Notes: generated by a model from the letters alone, not told the origin. Positions 7,922-16,383 are shown, counted from the stretch's first letter. The stretch: 62,584 bases of DNA from Corynebacterium sp. HMSC05H05 (GCF_001807265.1 NZ_KV788370.1:1-62584); one strand, 5' to 3'. Translations and numbers: made by a program.

Positions 7922-8448
7922 GCCAGGATCTGCGCCAGCGCCTGCTGGATCATCTTGATGATGTCCGGCAGCTGCAACGTGGTGATATTCGCCACCGGCA
8001 CATCGAAGCTGGGGGCGCCGGCCGGCGCGAGGTTGATCCGCTCCGGGAACTGCGGGCGGACGTTCAAGTTCTGGGGGTTCTGGTTGTTCTGCTTCGGCTG
8101 CTGGTTCTGTGCTGGCTGGTTCTGCTTCGGCTGCTGCTGGTTGTTCTGCGCAGGCTTCGCGCCGCCTTGGGTGCCCTTCAGGCCGCAGCGGTTCGCGGCT
8201 TCGTCGACACGCGACAGCGCGTCGAGAATCTGCGGGCCGCGGCGGTCGAACGCGGCGATCGCGCGGGCCTGGCGGACTTTCTGCTGGTAGTCGGCGTCAT
8301 TGGTCCAGTAGCGGGAGGCCTGGTCGCAGGAGATCGGGCCGGACGGCAGCTTGGCCAGGGCGTCGTCGATGGCGTCGGCTCCGGCGGTCGGCGCGAGCGC
8401 GACGGTGCCGGCGAGGGTGGCGGTCAGGGCAAGGGTGCGGATCTTCAT
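7900..8448 (-). CDS. Secreted Asn/Gln-rich protein, function unknown
   Basis: 182 residues. A clear signal peptide (MKIRTLALTATLAGTVALAP, cleavage near TAGA-DA) leads into a helical region of about 75 residues with two Cys, probably a disulfide. Then comes a low-complexity Gln/Asn/Pro/Lys linker (about 95-127) and a C-terminal segment ending in an amphipathic stretch (LPDIIKMIQQALAQILAYF). No known enzyme motif is seen. The layout suggests an exported envelope protein with a flexible spacer. CATACT at 8456-8461 lies 7 nt before the ATG, fitting a leaderless mRNA. It is convergent with the GH13 gene and overlaps it by 22 nt. Confidence 0.75.
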   Translation of the reverse strand: MKIRTLALTATLAGTVALAPTAGADAIDDALAKLPSGPISCDQASRYWTNDADYQQKVRQARAIAAFDRRGPQILDALSRVDEAANRCGLKGTQGGAKPAQNNQQQPKQNQPAQNQQPKQNNQNPQNLNVRPQFPERINLAPAGAPSFDVPVANITTLQLPDIIKMIQQALAQILAYFNIQV

Positions 8449-8513
8449 GCAGGCAAGTATGTCACGGATGGGGCAAATGTGGCAGGAGTGATTTGCCTGC
8501 GCGCCCCAAAAAT

Positions 8514-8587
8514 GCAGATCCAGCTAGTAGCACCTCGATAATCGCCTCTCGGGAGCCGGATAGCTGGGTCCTACTAGCTGGATTTGC
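8514..8587. repeat. 74-bp inverted-repeat element with CAGCTAGTAG arms
   Basis: Two 17-bp arms (left 8514-8530 ending CCAGCTAGTAG, right 8571-8587 starting CTACTAGCTGG) match with one mismatch around a 40-bp centre. A partial third copy of the core (TAGCTGG) is inside the centre. It sits between the end of the M20 gene and the start of the secreted-protein gene, both on the minus strand, so it may act as a terminator, but there is no clear T-run. Confidence 0.6.
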
Positions 8588-8613
8588 GGAAATGGGGAGG
8601 GAGGGAAACAGCC

Positions 8614-9924
8614 CTACGCCCCGACGAAGCGGCGGATCAGGGAGCGGTACGCCCGCACGGTCAAGTCCACGTCCTCCACGGCGACGGATTCGTCGTGGCT
8701 GTGCAGCTGGCCCAGCACGGACCCGAGCGTCTCCTCGCGCGCGTGCAGGGCAAACCCGTAGCCGACGCCTCCTTTGCGGCGGGCAAAGCGCAGGTCCGAT
8801 CCGCCGGCCGCGATGGTGGGCACGACTGGGACACCGGGGAAGAATTCGTCGAACGTCTGGCAGATGGCATCAAAAAGCGGGCCGGAGGTGGGGGAAACTG
8901 TGCCGTCCTCGGTGATGAGGTGGTTGATTTCCACCTCGTCGGCAAGATCCCCCAGTGCTGAGCGCAACAACGAGTCGATCTCCTCCTGCGTCTGGCCGGG
9001 CAGGGGGCGGATGTCCAGCTCCAGCCACGCCTCGGACGGCAGGACGTTGATGCCGTTGCCGGCGCGCAGCACGGTCGGGGAGATGGTCAGGTGGCTCATG
9101 GCGTGGGAGTAGCTCTCCAGCTGGCCGAACGCCTCGTAGCCCTCGCCGCGCAGCAGCGCCTCTTCGGTCGCGGGGTCGAACTTCCAGGCGCGCACGTAGC
9201 CTTCCCAGATCTCGTCCGCGCGCACCTCGGGCTCAATGGCGGCCACGCGCCGGGCCACCTCCGCGATCTTCGCCACGGCCAGGTCTCGGCCAAAAGGTGC
9301 GGAGCCGTGCCCGGCGTCGCCGTGGACGGTCAGGCGCCGCTGGCCTGCGCCCTTCTCGCCGACGACGACCGCCAGCGCGTCGGAGCCATCAACGGCGGGG
9401 ATGTGGGAGCCGCCCTCCTCGGACAGACAGTTCTTCCAGGAGAACTTCCCGTGCTCGGCCAGCCACTTCGCGCCGAGCCCGCCGCGGGCTTCCTCGTCGG
9501 CGCAGCCCACGAACGTCAGGGTGCCGCGCGGCCTGTCCCCGCGGGCCACGTCGCGCACGCACGCCGCCATCGCCGCGGTGATGTAGAGCATGTCGGTGGC
9601 GCCGCGGCCGAACACGCGCCCGTCGATAATCTCGCCCCCGAACGGGTCTGTGGTCCACTTGTCTTCGTCCACCGGCACCACGTCGGTGTGGCCGAGGAGT
9701 GTCAGCGGCTCGGCAGAAGGGTCGGTGCCCTCCACGGTGAAGCTGATGGACACGCGTCCGGGGTGAGGCTCGTAACGCTCGACCGACACGTCGGTACCTG
9801 TGAAGAAGTCTTCCAACGTGTCGGCGTTCTTGACCTCGTGTCCAGAATCTGCCGAAAAATAGTTGACGCATCCATTCTGGATGAGCTTCTGCAATAATGC
9901 GATGGTGTCATCAGTTAGGCTCAT
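8614..9924 (-). CDS. M20 family metallohydrolase (ArgE/DapE/carboxypeptidase type)
   Basis: 436 residues. Metal-binding and catalytic signatures of the M20 clan are visible: LLGHTDVVPV, GRGATDM, the DEE triplet (CADEEARGG) and EEGG further on, with a Gly/Ala-rich dimerisation domain between. It should hydrolyse an N-acyl amino acid or a small peptide with two zinc ions in the cytoplasm; the substrate is unknown. The frame is open further upstream, but ATG 9924 is preferred: TAGGCT at 9933-9938 lies 8 nt before it (leaderless). The gene is divergent from a TetR regulator whose likely operator lies between them, so it is probably that regulator's target. Confidence 0.88.
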   Translation of the reverse strand: MSLTDDTIALLQKLIQNGCVNYFSADSGHEVKNADTLEDFFTGTDVSVERYEPHPGRVSISFTVEGTDPSAEPLTLLGHTDVVPVDEDKWTTDPFGGEIIDGRVFGRGATDMLYITAAMAACVRDVARGDRPRGTLTFVGCADEEARGGLGAKWLAEHGKFSWKNCLSEEGGSHIPAVDGSDALAVVVGEKGAGQRRLTVHGDAGHGSAPFGRDLAVAKIAEVARRVAAIEPEVRADEIWEGYVRAWKFDPATEEALLRGEGYEAFGQLESYSHAMSHLTISPTVLRAGNGINVLPSEAWLELDIRPLPGQTQEEIDSLLRSALGDLADEVEINHLITEDGTVSPTSGPLFDAICQTFDEFFPGVPVVPTIAAGGSDLRFARRKGGVGYGFALHAREETLGSVLGQLHSHDESVAVEDVDLTVRAYRSLIRRFVGA

Positions 9925-9941
9925 GTCACAAAAGCCTAACG

Positions 9942-9956
9942 TCCAAAGTCTTTGGA
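9942..9956. promoter_or_regulatory. Palindromic operator between the M20 and TetR genes
   Basis: A perfect 15-bp palindrome, TCCAAAG-T-CTTTGGA, lies in the 41-bp space between the two divergent start codons. It is immediately upstream of the -10 box of the M20 gene and overlaps the ribosome site of the regulator gene. The position fits TetR-type repression of both genes. Confidence 0.75.
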
Positions 9957-9965
9957 GAGTCCAGG

Positions 9966-10553
9966 ATGAACCACGACCTGCCCGGCCGCCGGTCTGACAG
10001 CACCGACCCGCGCGCCCTACGTACCCGCAAGGCACTTGTCGACGCAGTGCTCCGTCTCCTCAACGACCATGAGGTGTCCGACCTCAATGTGTCCCAAATC
10101 GTGAAAGAGGCTGGGGTGAGCCGCCAGGTGTTCTACCAGCACTTCGCGGACCGCGACGCGCTCATCCTCGCCGCCGCCGCGGACTGGGTGATGGACGCCT
10201 ACGAGCACTTCGCGGATCGATTCAGCATCGACAAAAACTTCGAGGCGTCAGTTGTCGAACTGGCCAGCGTCGTCGACGGAAAGAACGAAGCCGCCGTGCG
10301 CCTGATCGATTCCCCGGTACACACCGTGCTGGACAACGAGGTGCAGCGCGTCATGCAGGACACTATGCGCGAGCAGCTGCTGCCGCGCGCGAAGCAGTGG
10401 GGGGATGCTGACGCCGAGCTTGTCGCCGACATGTCCCGCGTCTACGTCGCCGGCATCCAGCGCCTCATTGAGCAGTGCGTCCGCGAAGGCTGCACCGCGG
10501 AGGAGATCGGCCGCCGCGCCGAAGCCGTGCGCCGTGTGCTCATTCGTGAGTAG
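9966..10553 (+). CDS. TetR family transcriptional regulator
   Basis: 195 residues. The N-terminal 60 residues form the TetR helix-turn-helix (DLNVSQIVKEAGVSRQVFYQHFADRDAL), followed by a helical ligand-binding domain with no recognisable signature. The start ATG has GGAG 8 nt upstream. The gene is divergent from the M20 hydrolase and a perfect palindrome lies between them, so local control of the hydrolase and of itself is likely. The inducer cannot be inferred. Its stop codon TAG is also the first part of the TAGCCT -10 box of the downstream AMP nucleosidase gene. Confidence 0.9.
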   Translation: MNHDLPGRRSDSTDPRALRTRKALVDAVLRLLNDHEVSDLNVSQIVKEAGVSRQVFYQHFADRDALILAAAADWVMDAYEHFADRFSIDKNFEASVVELASVVDGKNEAAVRLIDSPVHTVLDNEVQRVMQDTMREQLLPRAKQWGDADAELVADMSRVYVAGIQRLIEQCVREGCTAEEIGRRAEAVRRVLIRE

Positions 10554-10562
10554 CCTGGCTGC

Positions 10563-11921
10563 ATGTGTGAGGTACCGGAGGTCGTCGCAAAGCTAAAAGC
10601 CCTCTACGAAAAGTCGTGCGAAATCGCGCGCTCGGGGGAGTTCGACCGCTACGGGGAGGTGCGGTACCCCAAACTCACGGTGGAGGTGGAGCGGTGGCGG
10701 CCAATCGACCGCTCTGAGCCTTTCGGCTACGTCGACGAGGCCGGCACCTACTCCGCCGTCATCTCGCGCCCTGACCTCATGGAGCCGTACCTGACGGCCC
10801 AGCTCGAGGCGCTGACCTCTAACTATCCATGTTCCGTGGATGTCGGGTACTCGGATGTGGCGATCCCGCCCGCTTATATCAAGGGCATGCCGCCTATCGA
10901 CGAAACCGCGAACCTGCCACGCCCCACCCTGGATGAGGTGCACGACGCGATTGTCGACGGCCACTGGGACGCCTTCAACGGCGCCGAGAAACCGTTGTTT
11001 CACTTCGGGCCGCAACGCTTCGACCTGGCGCTGGCACGGCTGGAGCACTACACCGGCATCGAAGCCGACTCGCTGCAGCGCTTCATCCTGTTCACGAACT
11101 ACGCCATGCACGTGACCGAGTTTGTGAAGTTCGGTCTGCGCGAGCTGTCGGACCCGTCCTCCAGGTACACCCGCCTGGTGCTGCCCAGCGGGGAGACGGT
11201 GTCCGACACTGTGGCGCTGGAGGACCTGGAGCTGGGCTCGAAGTTCCAGATGCCGCGCTACGACCTGGTCACCGAGGACGGCGACGGCATCACCATGATC
11301 AACATCGGCGTCGGGCCGTCCAACGCCAAGACCATCACCGACTCGCTGGCGGTGCTGCGGCCTGAGGCGTGGATCATGATCGGCCACTGCGCCGGCCTGG
11401 ACGCCCGCATGCGCATCGGCGACCTGATTTTGGGCAACGCGTACGAGCGCCACGACCACGTTTTGGATGACTATCTGCGCCGCGAACTGCCCATCCCCGC
11501 CGTGCCGGAGATCCAGCGCACGCTGGAAAAGGCGGTGTCCAAGGTCTACGGCTCGGATGCGTCGCTGATGCGCACCGGCACCGTGCTGTCCACCGGCGAC
11601 AGGAACTGGGAGTGGAAGGACCCGCGCGATCTGTGGGAGTGGCTGCGCGGCTCCACCGCGGCGGCCGTGGACATGGAGTCCTGCACCATCGCCGCGAACG
11701 GCTACCGCTACCGCGTGCCCTACGGTACCCTGCTGGCGGTGTCCGACTTGCCGCTGCACGCCGTGCCGAAACTGCCCGCCGGGGCCCAGGCGTTCTACTC
11801 CAACTCGAAGGAAGCCCACGTCATGTGCGCCGTGAGGGCCGTGGAGAAGCTCGCGCGGCACCCGGAGAGGCTGCGCACCCGTAAGCTGCGCCGCGCGATC
11901 GGCGAGGTGCCGTTTAGGTAG
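10563..11921 (+). CDS. amn: AMP nucleosidase
   Basis: 452 residues, close to the usual size. AMP nucleosidase cleaves AMP to adenine and ribose 5-phosphate and helps to buffer the adenylate pool. The N-terminal Amn domain and the C-terminal nucleoside-phosphorylase fold are both present (MINIGVGPSNAKTITDSLAV, MIGHCAGLDARMRIGDLILG, VDMESCTIAANGYRYRVPYG). The ATG lies 6 nt after TAGCCT (10551-10556), which overlaps the stop of the upstream tetR gene. It therefore probably has its own leaderless transcript. Downstream is a complex inverted repeat, not a simple terminator. Confidence 0.93.
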   Translation: MCEVPEVVAKLKALYEKSCEIARSGEFDRYGEVRYPKLTVEVERWRPIDRSEPFGYVDEAGTYSAVISRPDLMEPYLTAQLEALTSNYPCSVDVGYSDVAIPPAYIKGMPPIDETANLPRPTLDEVHDAIVDGHWDAFNGAEKPLFHFGPQRFDLALARLEHYTGIEADSLQRFILFTNYAMHVTEFVKFGLRELSDPSSRYTRLVLPSGETVSDTVALEDLELGSKFQMPRYDLVTEDGDGITMINIGVGPSNAKTITDSLAVLRPEAWIMIGHCAGLDARMRIGDLILGNAYERHDHVLDDYLRRELPIPAVPEIQRTLEKAVSKVYGSDASLMRTGTVLSTGDRNWEWKDPRDLWEWLRGSTAAAVDMESCTIAANGYRYRVPYGTLLAVSDLPLHAVPKLPAGAQAFYSNSKEAHVMCAVRAVEKLARHPERLRTRKLRRAIGEVPFR

Positions 11922-11963
11922 TCGGCGATAGGTTCGTCGCGAGTGTGCTGACCTGCGGGTTTC

Positions 11964-12104
11964 CGGGTCGATACCTCGAAGTCGATAGGCCTATGTCGAT
12001 AGTTGCAGGTCAGCGACTTCTGGTACACGTGACTGTGAAAGTGTATCCAACGCTGTGACCAGGAACTATCGACATAGAGGTATCGACATGGGCATATCGA
12101 CCCG
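11964..12104. repeat. Inverted cluster of six GTCGATA motifs between convergent genes
   Basis: Left arm (11964-12004) carries GTCGATA at 11967, 11981 and 11995. Right arm (12064-12104) carries TATCGAC at 12067, 12081 and 12095. In each arm the motifs are exactly 14 bp apart with 7-bp spacers, and the arms are mirror images in motif position over 41 bp while the spacers differ. The centre (12005-12063) is unique sequence. The element fills most of the gap between amn and the DUF559-type gene, which point towards each other. Confidence 0.85.
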
Positions 12105-13004
12105 TCAGTACCCCTTTGCCAGCCATTTCCGCACGGTGGCAATAAACTTGTCCGGGCGCTCTTCGAGGTAGCGGGGTGAGAAGCGGAGTACCTTGAACCG
12201 GTCGTTTTCGATCTCGTTTTGGCGCTGTTTCTCCTTCATGAGCTGCTCGTCGGTCTTGCCGTACGTTTCACCGTCGTATTTGATCCAGCCGTCGATCTCG
12301 ATGACCAGCCATCCGTTGACAAGCAGGTCCACCCGGTACTTCCTGCCCAGCACCCACACATTGACCTGCACGTCGGTGATGCCGGCGGCGAGTAGCAGCC
12401 CGCGCGCGTACGACTCCGGCGCGGAATCCGGACGAGTCGACACGTGCTGCGCGGCGAAGCGGGCAGCAACCTTTCCGGGGAAGGTCGGCTGGATTTCCAC
12501 CAGGGTTCGCACCCGTTCCGGTGCGCACCCGCCGTGTTTGGCCAGCCAGTCAGCGATGACTAGAGCGTGGGCGAAGCCGTCGAAACGCGCGACGTCGAAG
12601 AATGTGCGCAGCGGGGAAGTCGTGGACATCGCCGTCCCCCGCACCAGGTCGCGCTCCGCGAGCCGCCCCTTGACGTACTGCACACCTTCCGGCCACTGCG
12701 AGCGCGGCGGGACGTGCCGGGCGACTAGCGCGACCCGGTCAAGCGGCGTATTGGCCACCCACATGTCGTTCAAGTACGCCGACGCGCGTCCGGTGATCAC
12801 TGCCTGTCGCACGGACAACCCCACGCAGTAGGCCCGTGCCCAGTGCTGTTGGTTTCGTTGTAGCTCTGTGTATGTGGTGCGGCTCAGGGCGTGGGTCGTC
12901 GATAGGCGAATGAGCTCCTTGTCTAGGAGCGCTAAGCGTTGCGAAGAGTCCGCCCCCCGAACGTCAACTAACTGGCTGCGAATATCCGTTTTCCAATCCC
13001 CCAT
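12105..13004 (-). CDS. DUF559-type nuclease-fold protein with AbiEi-like N-terminal region
   Basis: 299 residues. The C-terminal ~110 residues carry a PD-(D/E)XK-like core (RVDLLVNGWLVIEIDG, then KVLRFSPRYL), typical of DUF559/Vsr-like endonuclease folds. The N-terminal two thirds resemble the AbiEi-like regions fused to this domain in many actinobacterial proteins (winged-helix remnant, SPLRTFFDVARF). The substrate and role are unknown; relatives are often numerous per genome and may belong to defence or DNA repair. The start ATG lies at the centre of a 14-bp palindrome (12997-13010) without a ribosome site, 10 nt after the symporter stop, so it is probably co-transcribed with it. Confidence 0.7.
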   Translation of the reverse strand: MGDWKTDIRSQLVDVRGADSSQRLALLDKELIRLSTTHALSRTTYTELQRNQQHWARAYCVGLSVRQAVITGRASAYLNDMWVANTPLDRVALVARHVPPRSQWPEGVQYVKGRLAERDLVRGTAMSTTSPLRTFFDVARFDGFAHALVIADWLAKHGGCAPERVRTLVEIQPTFPGKVAARFAAQHVSTRPDSAPESYARGLLLAAGITDVQVNVWVLGRKYRVDLLVNGWLVIEIDGWIKYDGETYGKTDEQLMKEKQRQNEIENDRFKVLRFSPRYLEERPDKFIATVRKWLAKGY

Positions 13005-13014
13005 GGGGGAAATG

Positions 13015-14244
13015 CTACCAGCGGGACTCGTCGAGGATCTTCTCGCGCTTGGCCACCACCGTTGCCACCACGGACTGGCCGGTGACGTTGACGGCGGTGC
13101 GGCCCATGTCCACGATCGGGTCCACCGCGAGCAGCAGGCCCACGCCGGCGAGCGGCAGGCCCAGGGTGGACAGGGTCAGGGTGAGCATGACGGTTGCGCC
13201 GGTGGTGCCGGCGGTGGCCGCAGAGCCCAGCACGGACACGATGACGATGAGCACGTAGTCCGAGATAGTCAGGTCAATGCCGTAGAACTGCGCCACGAAC
13301 AGGGCGGCGATGGCGGGGTAGATGGAGGCGCAGCCGTCCATCTTGGTAGTGGCGCCGAGCGGGATGGCAAAGGACGCGTACTCGCTGGGCACGCCCATGG
13401 ATTCCTCGGTGGTGCGCTGGGTCACCGGCATCACGCCCATGGACGAGCGGGTGGCGAAACCCAGCGTGGTCACGGGCCACACGCGGCGGAAGAACTCCAG
13501 CACCGGGATGCGGTGCGCAGCAAGGATGATGGGGTAGAGCGCGAAGATCACCAAGGCCAGGCCGATGTAGATGGCCAGCACGAACTTGCCCAGCGAGCCC
13601 AGTGCGTCCCAGCCGTACGACGCCACAGCGTTGCCGATCAGCGCGGCGGTACCGATCGGGGCGAGGCGGATGATCCACCACAGCACCTCTTGGACCACCT
13701 TGAGCAGCGAGCCGGAGAACTCGATGAACGGCTCGGCGGGCTTGCCTACGCGCACTGCGGCGATGCCGAGCAGCAGCGAGACCACCAGGATCTGCAGTAC
13801 GTTGAACTTCACGGACTCGCCGGAGACACCCAGGCCGAGGATGTTGGCGGGCACCACGGAGTCCAAGAAGCCCATCCAGGAGCCTGTCGACGTCGGCTCC
13901 GCCGCAGTCGCCGCATCCACCGAGGTGTTCGCGCCGGGCTTGATCACCAGGCCGACTGCAATGCCGATAAGTACAGAGAAGAACGCGGTGATGGCGAACC
14001 ACACCAGGGTCTGCACGGCCAGGCGTGCGGCGTTGGTGACCTGGCGCAGGTTGGCGATGGAGGTGACCACCGCGGTGAACACCAGCGGCGGGATCAGCAG
14101 TTTGAGCAGCTGGACGTAGGTGGATCCGACCCAGTCCAGGGTGTCGGCCAGTGGCTCGACGTCCACGGCGATGAAGCCGAGGACGAGGCCGATGATCAGG
14201 CCGTAGATGACTTGTGCGCCGAAGCTAGTTGCCCATTTAGGCAC
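13015..14244 (-). CDS. Dicarboxylate/amino acid:cation symporter (DAACS family)
   Basis: 409 residues with eight or more hydrophobic helices. Family marks are the Ser-rich hairpin with ATRSSMGVMPV, the GATTKMDGCA segment (NMDG-like site) and DPIVDMGRTAVNVTGQ near the C-terminus. It should import glutamate, aspartate or C4-dicarboxylates with Na+ or H+. The start is GTG 14244, supported by AAGGAG at 14250-14255 with a 5-6-nt spacer. It is divergent from the sirtuin gene across a 136-bp gap that carries a 9-bp-armed palindrome. A nuclease-fold gene follows 10 nt downstream. Confidence 0.93.
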   Translation of the reverse strand: MPKWATSFGAQVIYGLIIGLVLGFIAVDVEPLADTLDWVGSTYVQLLKLLIPPLVFTAVVTSIANLRQVTNAARLAVQTLVWFAITAFFSVLIGIAVGLVIKPGANTSVDAATAAEPTSTGSWMGFLDSVVPANILGLGVSGESVKFNVLQILVVSLLLGIAAVRVGKPAEPFIEFSGSLLKVVQEVLWWIIRLAPIGTAALIGNAVASYGWDALGSLGKFVLAIYIGLALVIFALYPIILAAHRIPVLEFFRRVWPVTTLGFATRSSMGVMPVTQRTTEESMGVPSEYASFAIPLGATTKMDGCASIYPAIAALFVAQFYGIDLTISDYVLIVIVSVLGSAATAGTTGATVMLTLTLSTLGLPLAGVGLLLAVDPIVDMGRTAVNVTGQSVVATVVAKREKILDESRW

Positions 14245-14329
14245 GAGCGGCTCCTTCTAGACAGAACTGTTCACTTATGTGATAAAGACGTGGATAACCT
14301 ACTCCTCCGGCCCGAAAAAGCAAACCGGA

Positions 14330-14371
14330 AAAACAGACAACACGGTCTGTTTTAGGCTCAGAGGATACACT
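14330..14371 (+). promoter_or_regulatory. Palindromic operator and -10 box before the sirtuin gene
   Basis: A perfect inverted repeat AAAACAGAC-N6-GTCTGTTTT (14330-14353) is followed by TACACT (14366-14371), which lies 9 nt before ATG 14381. The palindrome covers the expected -35 region, so it is a good candidate repressor site for the sirtuin/mannosyltransferase unit and perhaps for the divergent symporter. Confidence 0.65.
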
Positions 14372-14380
14372 TCCCAGACG

Positions 14381-15313
14381 ATGGAACCCCACTTCGACGA
14401 CCCAGCAATCGCCATGGCGCACCGCTCCGCCGTGCGCTCCATCGAGCGGGTCGTCGCCGAAACCGCCGCGCCCACCCCCGACGCAAAAGCCAGGATCCTC
14501 GAGCAACTCAAAAACCCGAAAACGCTCATCATCACCGGCGCGGGCATCTCCACAGACTCAGGCATCCCGGATTACCGCAGCAAAAACGGCCGCCTGACCA
14601 AGGGCCGCCCGATGACGTTCCAGGAGTTCGCGCACTCGCCGAGACAGGTGCACCGCTACTGGGCCCGCGCGTTCGTGGGCATGCACTACATGCGCCAGGC
14701 ACAGCCCAACCGCGCGCATTTCGCCCTCGTCGAGTTGGAGAGGGCGGGCCTGATCCGCGGCATCGTCACGCAAAACGTCGACGGGCTGCACACCCAGGCC
14801 GGCTCCGAAAACGTCATTGCGCTGCACGGGGACATGGAGCACGTGGTGTGCCTCGACTGCACAACTTTGCATGAGCGTTCGCTTATCGACGCCCTCCTCA
14901 CCGCCGCCAACCCCACCTACTTCGACTCCGTGGAAGTCGAGGGCTCCATGCTGAACCCGGACGGCGACGTGGAACTGAGAGCCGAAGACGTCGAGCGTTT
15001 CCGCATGATCGCCTGCCCCACGTGCCAGAGCCACCGGCTCAAACCGCACGTGGTGTACTTCGGCGAGGGGGTGCCGAAAAAACGCAGACAGGCTGCAGAT
15101 GCTTGGCTGAAGGAATCGGAGAGCGTGATCGCGATTGGCACCTCGCTGGCGGTGATGAGCGGCTACAAGTTCATCCTGGACGCACGCAAGCAGGGCAAAC
15201 CCACCGCCGTGATCAACGGCGGGCCGGGCCGCGCCGACGCCAAAGTGGCCACTCTCTGGCGCGCACAAGTCGCCGACGCGCTCGACGAGATCTTGGACGG
15301 GCTCGACCTGTGA
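14381..15313 (+). CDS. Sir2 family NAD-dependent protein deacetylase (sirtuin)
   Basis: 310 residues. Sirtuin signatures are complete: TGAGISTDSGIPDYRS (about 51), TQNVDGLH (about 130), the catalytic His in IALHG (about 148), a Zn site from CLDC (about 158) and CPTC (about 213), and GTSLAV. It removes acyl groups from lysine side chains using NAD. An acidic insert between the Cys pairs (NPDGDVELRAEDVERF) and an N-terminal extension of about 40 residues are notable. The frame is open to 14279, but ATG 14381 follows a -10 box closely. The downstream GT87 gene overlaps it in GTGA, so they form one transcript. Confidence 0.92.
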   Translation: MEPHFDDPAIAMAHRSAVRSIERVVAETAAPTPDAKARILEQLKNPKTLIITGAGISTDSGIPDYRSKNGRLTKGRPMTFQEFAHSPRQVHRYWARAFVGMHYMRQAQPNRAHFALVELERAGLIRGIVTQNVDGLHTQAGSENVIALHGDMEHVVCLDCTTLHERSLIDALLTAANPTYFDSVEVEGSMLNPDGDVELRAEDVERFRMIACPTCQSHRLKPHVVYFGEGVPKKRRQAADAWLKESESVIAIGTSLAVMSGYKFILDARKQGKPTAVINGGPGRADAKVATLWRAQVADALDEILDGLDL

Positions 15314-16383
15314 TCGGCCTTATCCTCCTGCTGGCGTTTGCACTCTGGCGCTACATCGACTCGGGCTTGCCCAACGCGTTCACCACCGAGTTCCCCAGCG
15401 ACCTCAAGGTGTACCTCTTGGGCGGCGAGAAGGTCGCCACACACCTGCCACTCTACGACGCCGACCTGCTTCCCGGCCTGCCGTTTACCTACCCGCCGTT
15501 CGCGGGCGTGGTGTTTTCCTGGCTGACGGAGAGCGCCACTCTGGGGGTGGTGTGGAAACTGCTCTCCGTGCTGGTGGTGCTGCTCGTGGTCCGCGCGTCC
15601 ACAAGCAAACATGCCCTCTTGCTCACCGCCGTGTTCGTGCTGTGGCTCTCGCCGGTGCAGGGCACCCTGTTTTTCGGCCAGATCAACCTGCTGCTCATGG
15701 GCCTGGTGTGCCTGGATTTCCTGCCGCGGGTGAGGCTTCCCGGCATCGGTATCGGGCTCGCCGCGGGGCTCAAGCTCACGCCGGCGTTCTTTGTGCTCCT
15801 GCTCATCCAGCAGCGCCGCTGGGGCGCGGTGTTCATCGCCGCGTTGACGTTCCTGTGCACCGTCGCCACAGGCTTTTCCGAGGTCCTAGATGCGAAAACC
15901 TTCTGGACCGACGCCATCTTCACCACCACCCGCATCGGCACCGACGACAACCCGGGCGCGCAGTCCATCCGCCAGGTCCTCGCCCGCGCCGGCCACGACG
16001 AGCTGTGGCTCTGGCTCATCCTCTGCGCCCTGGTCACCGCCCTTGCGCTTGCTGCTTCTCGACGAGCTCCCGCCCCCCTCGCCGCCTCCTTCATCGGCAT
16101 GGCGTCCTGCCTGGTCAGCCCGTTTTCCTGGTACCACCACTGGGTGTGGATCCTGCCGATGCTGGCCTACGTCTACAACCGCTGGGGAGCGATCGTGCTC
16201 GCGCTGTTCATGGTGCCGTTCGCGTCGGTGAACCTGTTCCACGTCCCGGAGCTTTTATTCACCTTGGTCCCAGTCGGCTTTATGCTCTGGTACACGCTAC
16301 GCTCAGGGTATGCGCACCCGTTTATTCGCCGCCGCGACCGCGGCCGCCACAACACTGACTCTCGCTCCGTTCGCCGCCGCTGA
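15310..16383 (+). CDS. GT87 (DUF2029) mannosyltransferase-like membrane protein
   Basis: 357 residues with about ten hydrophobic helices. The FTYPPFAGVVFSWL stretch and the SPFSWYHHWVWILPM stretch near the end are typical of the GT87 family of polyprenyl-phosphomannose-dependent alpha-1,2-mannosyltransferases, which decorate phosphatidylinositol mannosides and lipomannan. A role in lipoglycan synthesis is inferred from the family; the exact acceptor is unknown. The start is the GTG in GTGA overlapping the sirtuin stop; the ORF is open upstream but that part is sirtuin in another frame. The next gene begins 74 nt before its end. Confidence 0.78.
   Translation: MIGLILLLAFALWRYIDSGLPNAFTTEFPSDLKVYLLGGEKVATHLPLYDADLLPGLPFTYPPFAGVVFSWLTESATLGVVWKLLSVLVVLLVVRASTSKHALLLTAVFVLWLSPVQGTLFFGQINLLLMGLVCLDFLPRVRLPGIGIGLAAGLKLTPAFFVLLLIQQRRWGAVFIAALTFLCTVATGFSEVLDAKTFWTDAIFTTTRIGTDDNPGAQSIRQVLARAGHDELWLWLILCALVTALALAASRRAPAPLAASFIGMASCLVSPFSWYHHWVWILPMLAYVYNRWGAIVLALFMVPFASVNLFHVPELLFTLVPVGFMLWYTLRSGYAHPFIRRRDRGRHNTDSRSVRRR

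Noticed and set aside
12997..13010. Palindrome TCCCCCATGGGGGA around the start codon of the DUF559-type gene
   Set aside because: It could hide the start codon in a hairpin, but a 14-bp palindrome without a loop cannot fold back on itself well; probably incidental.
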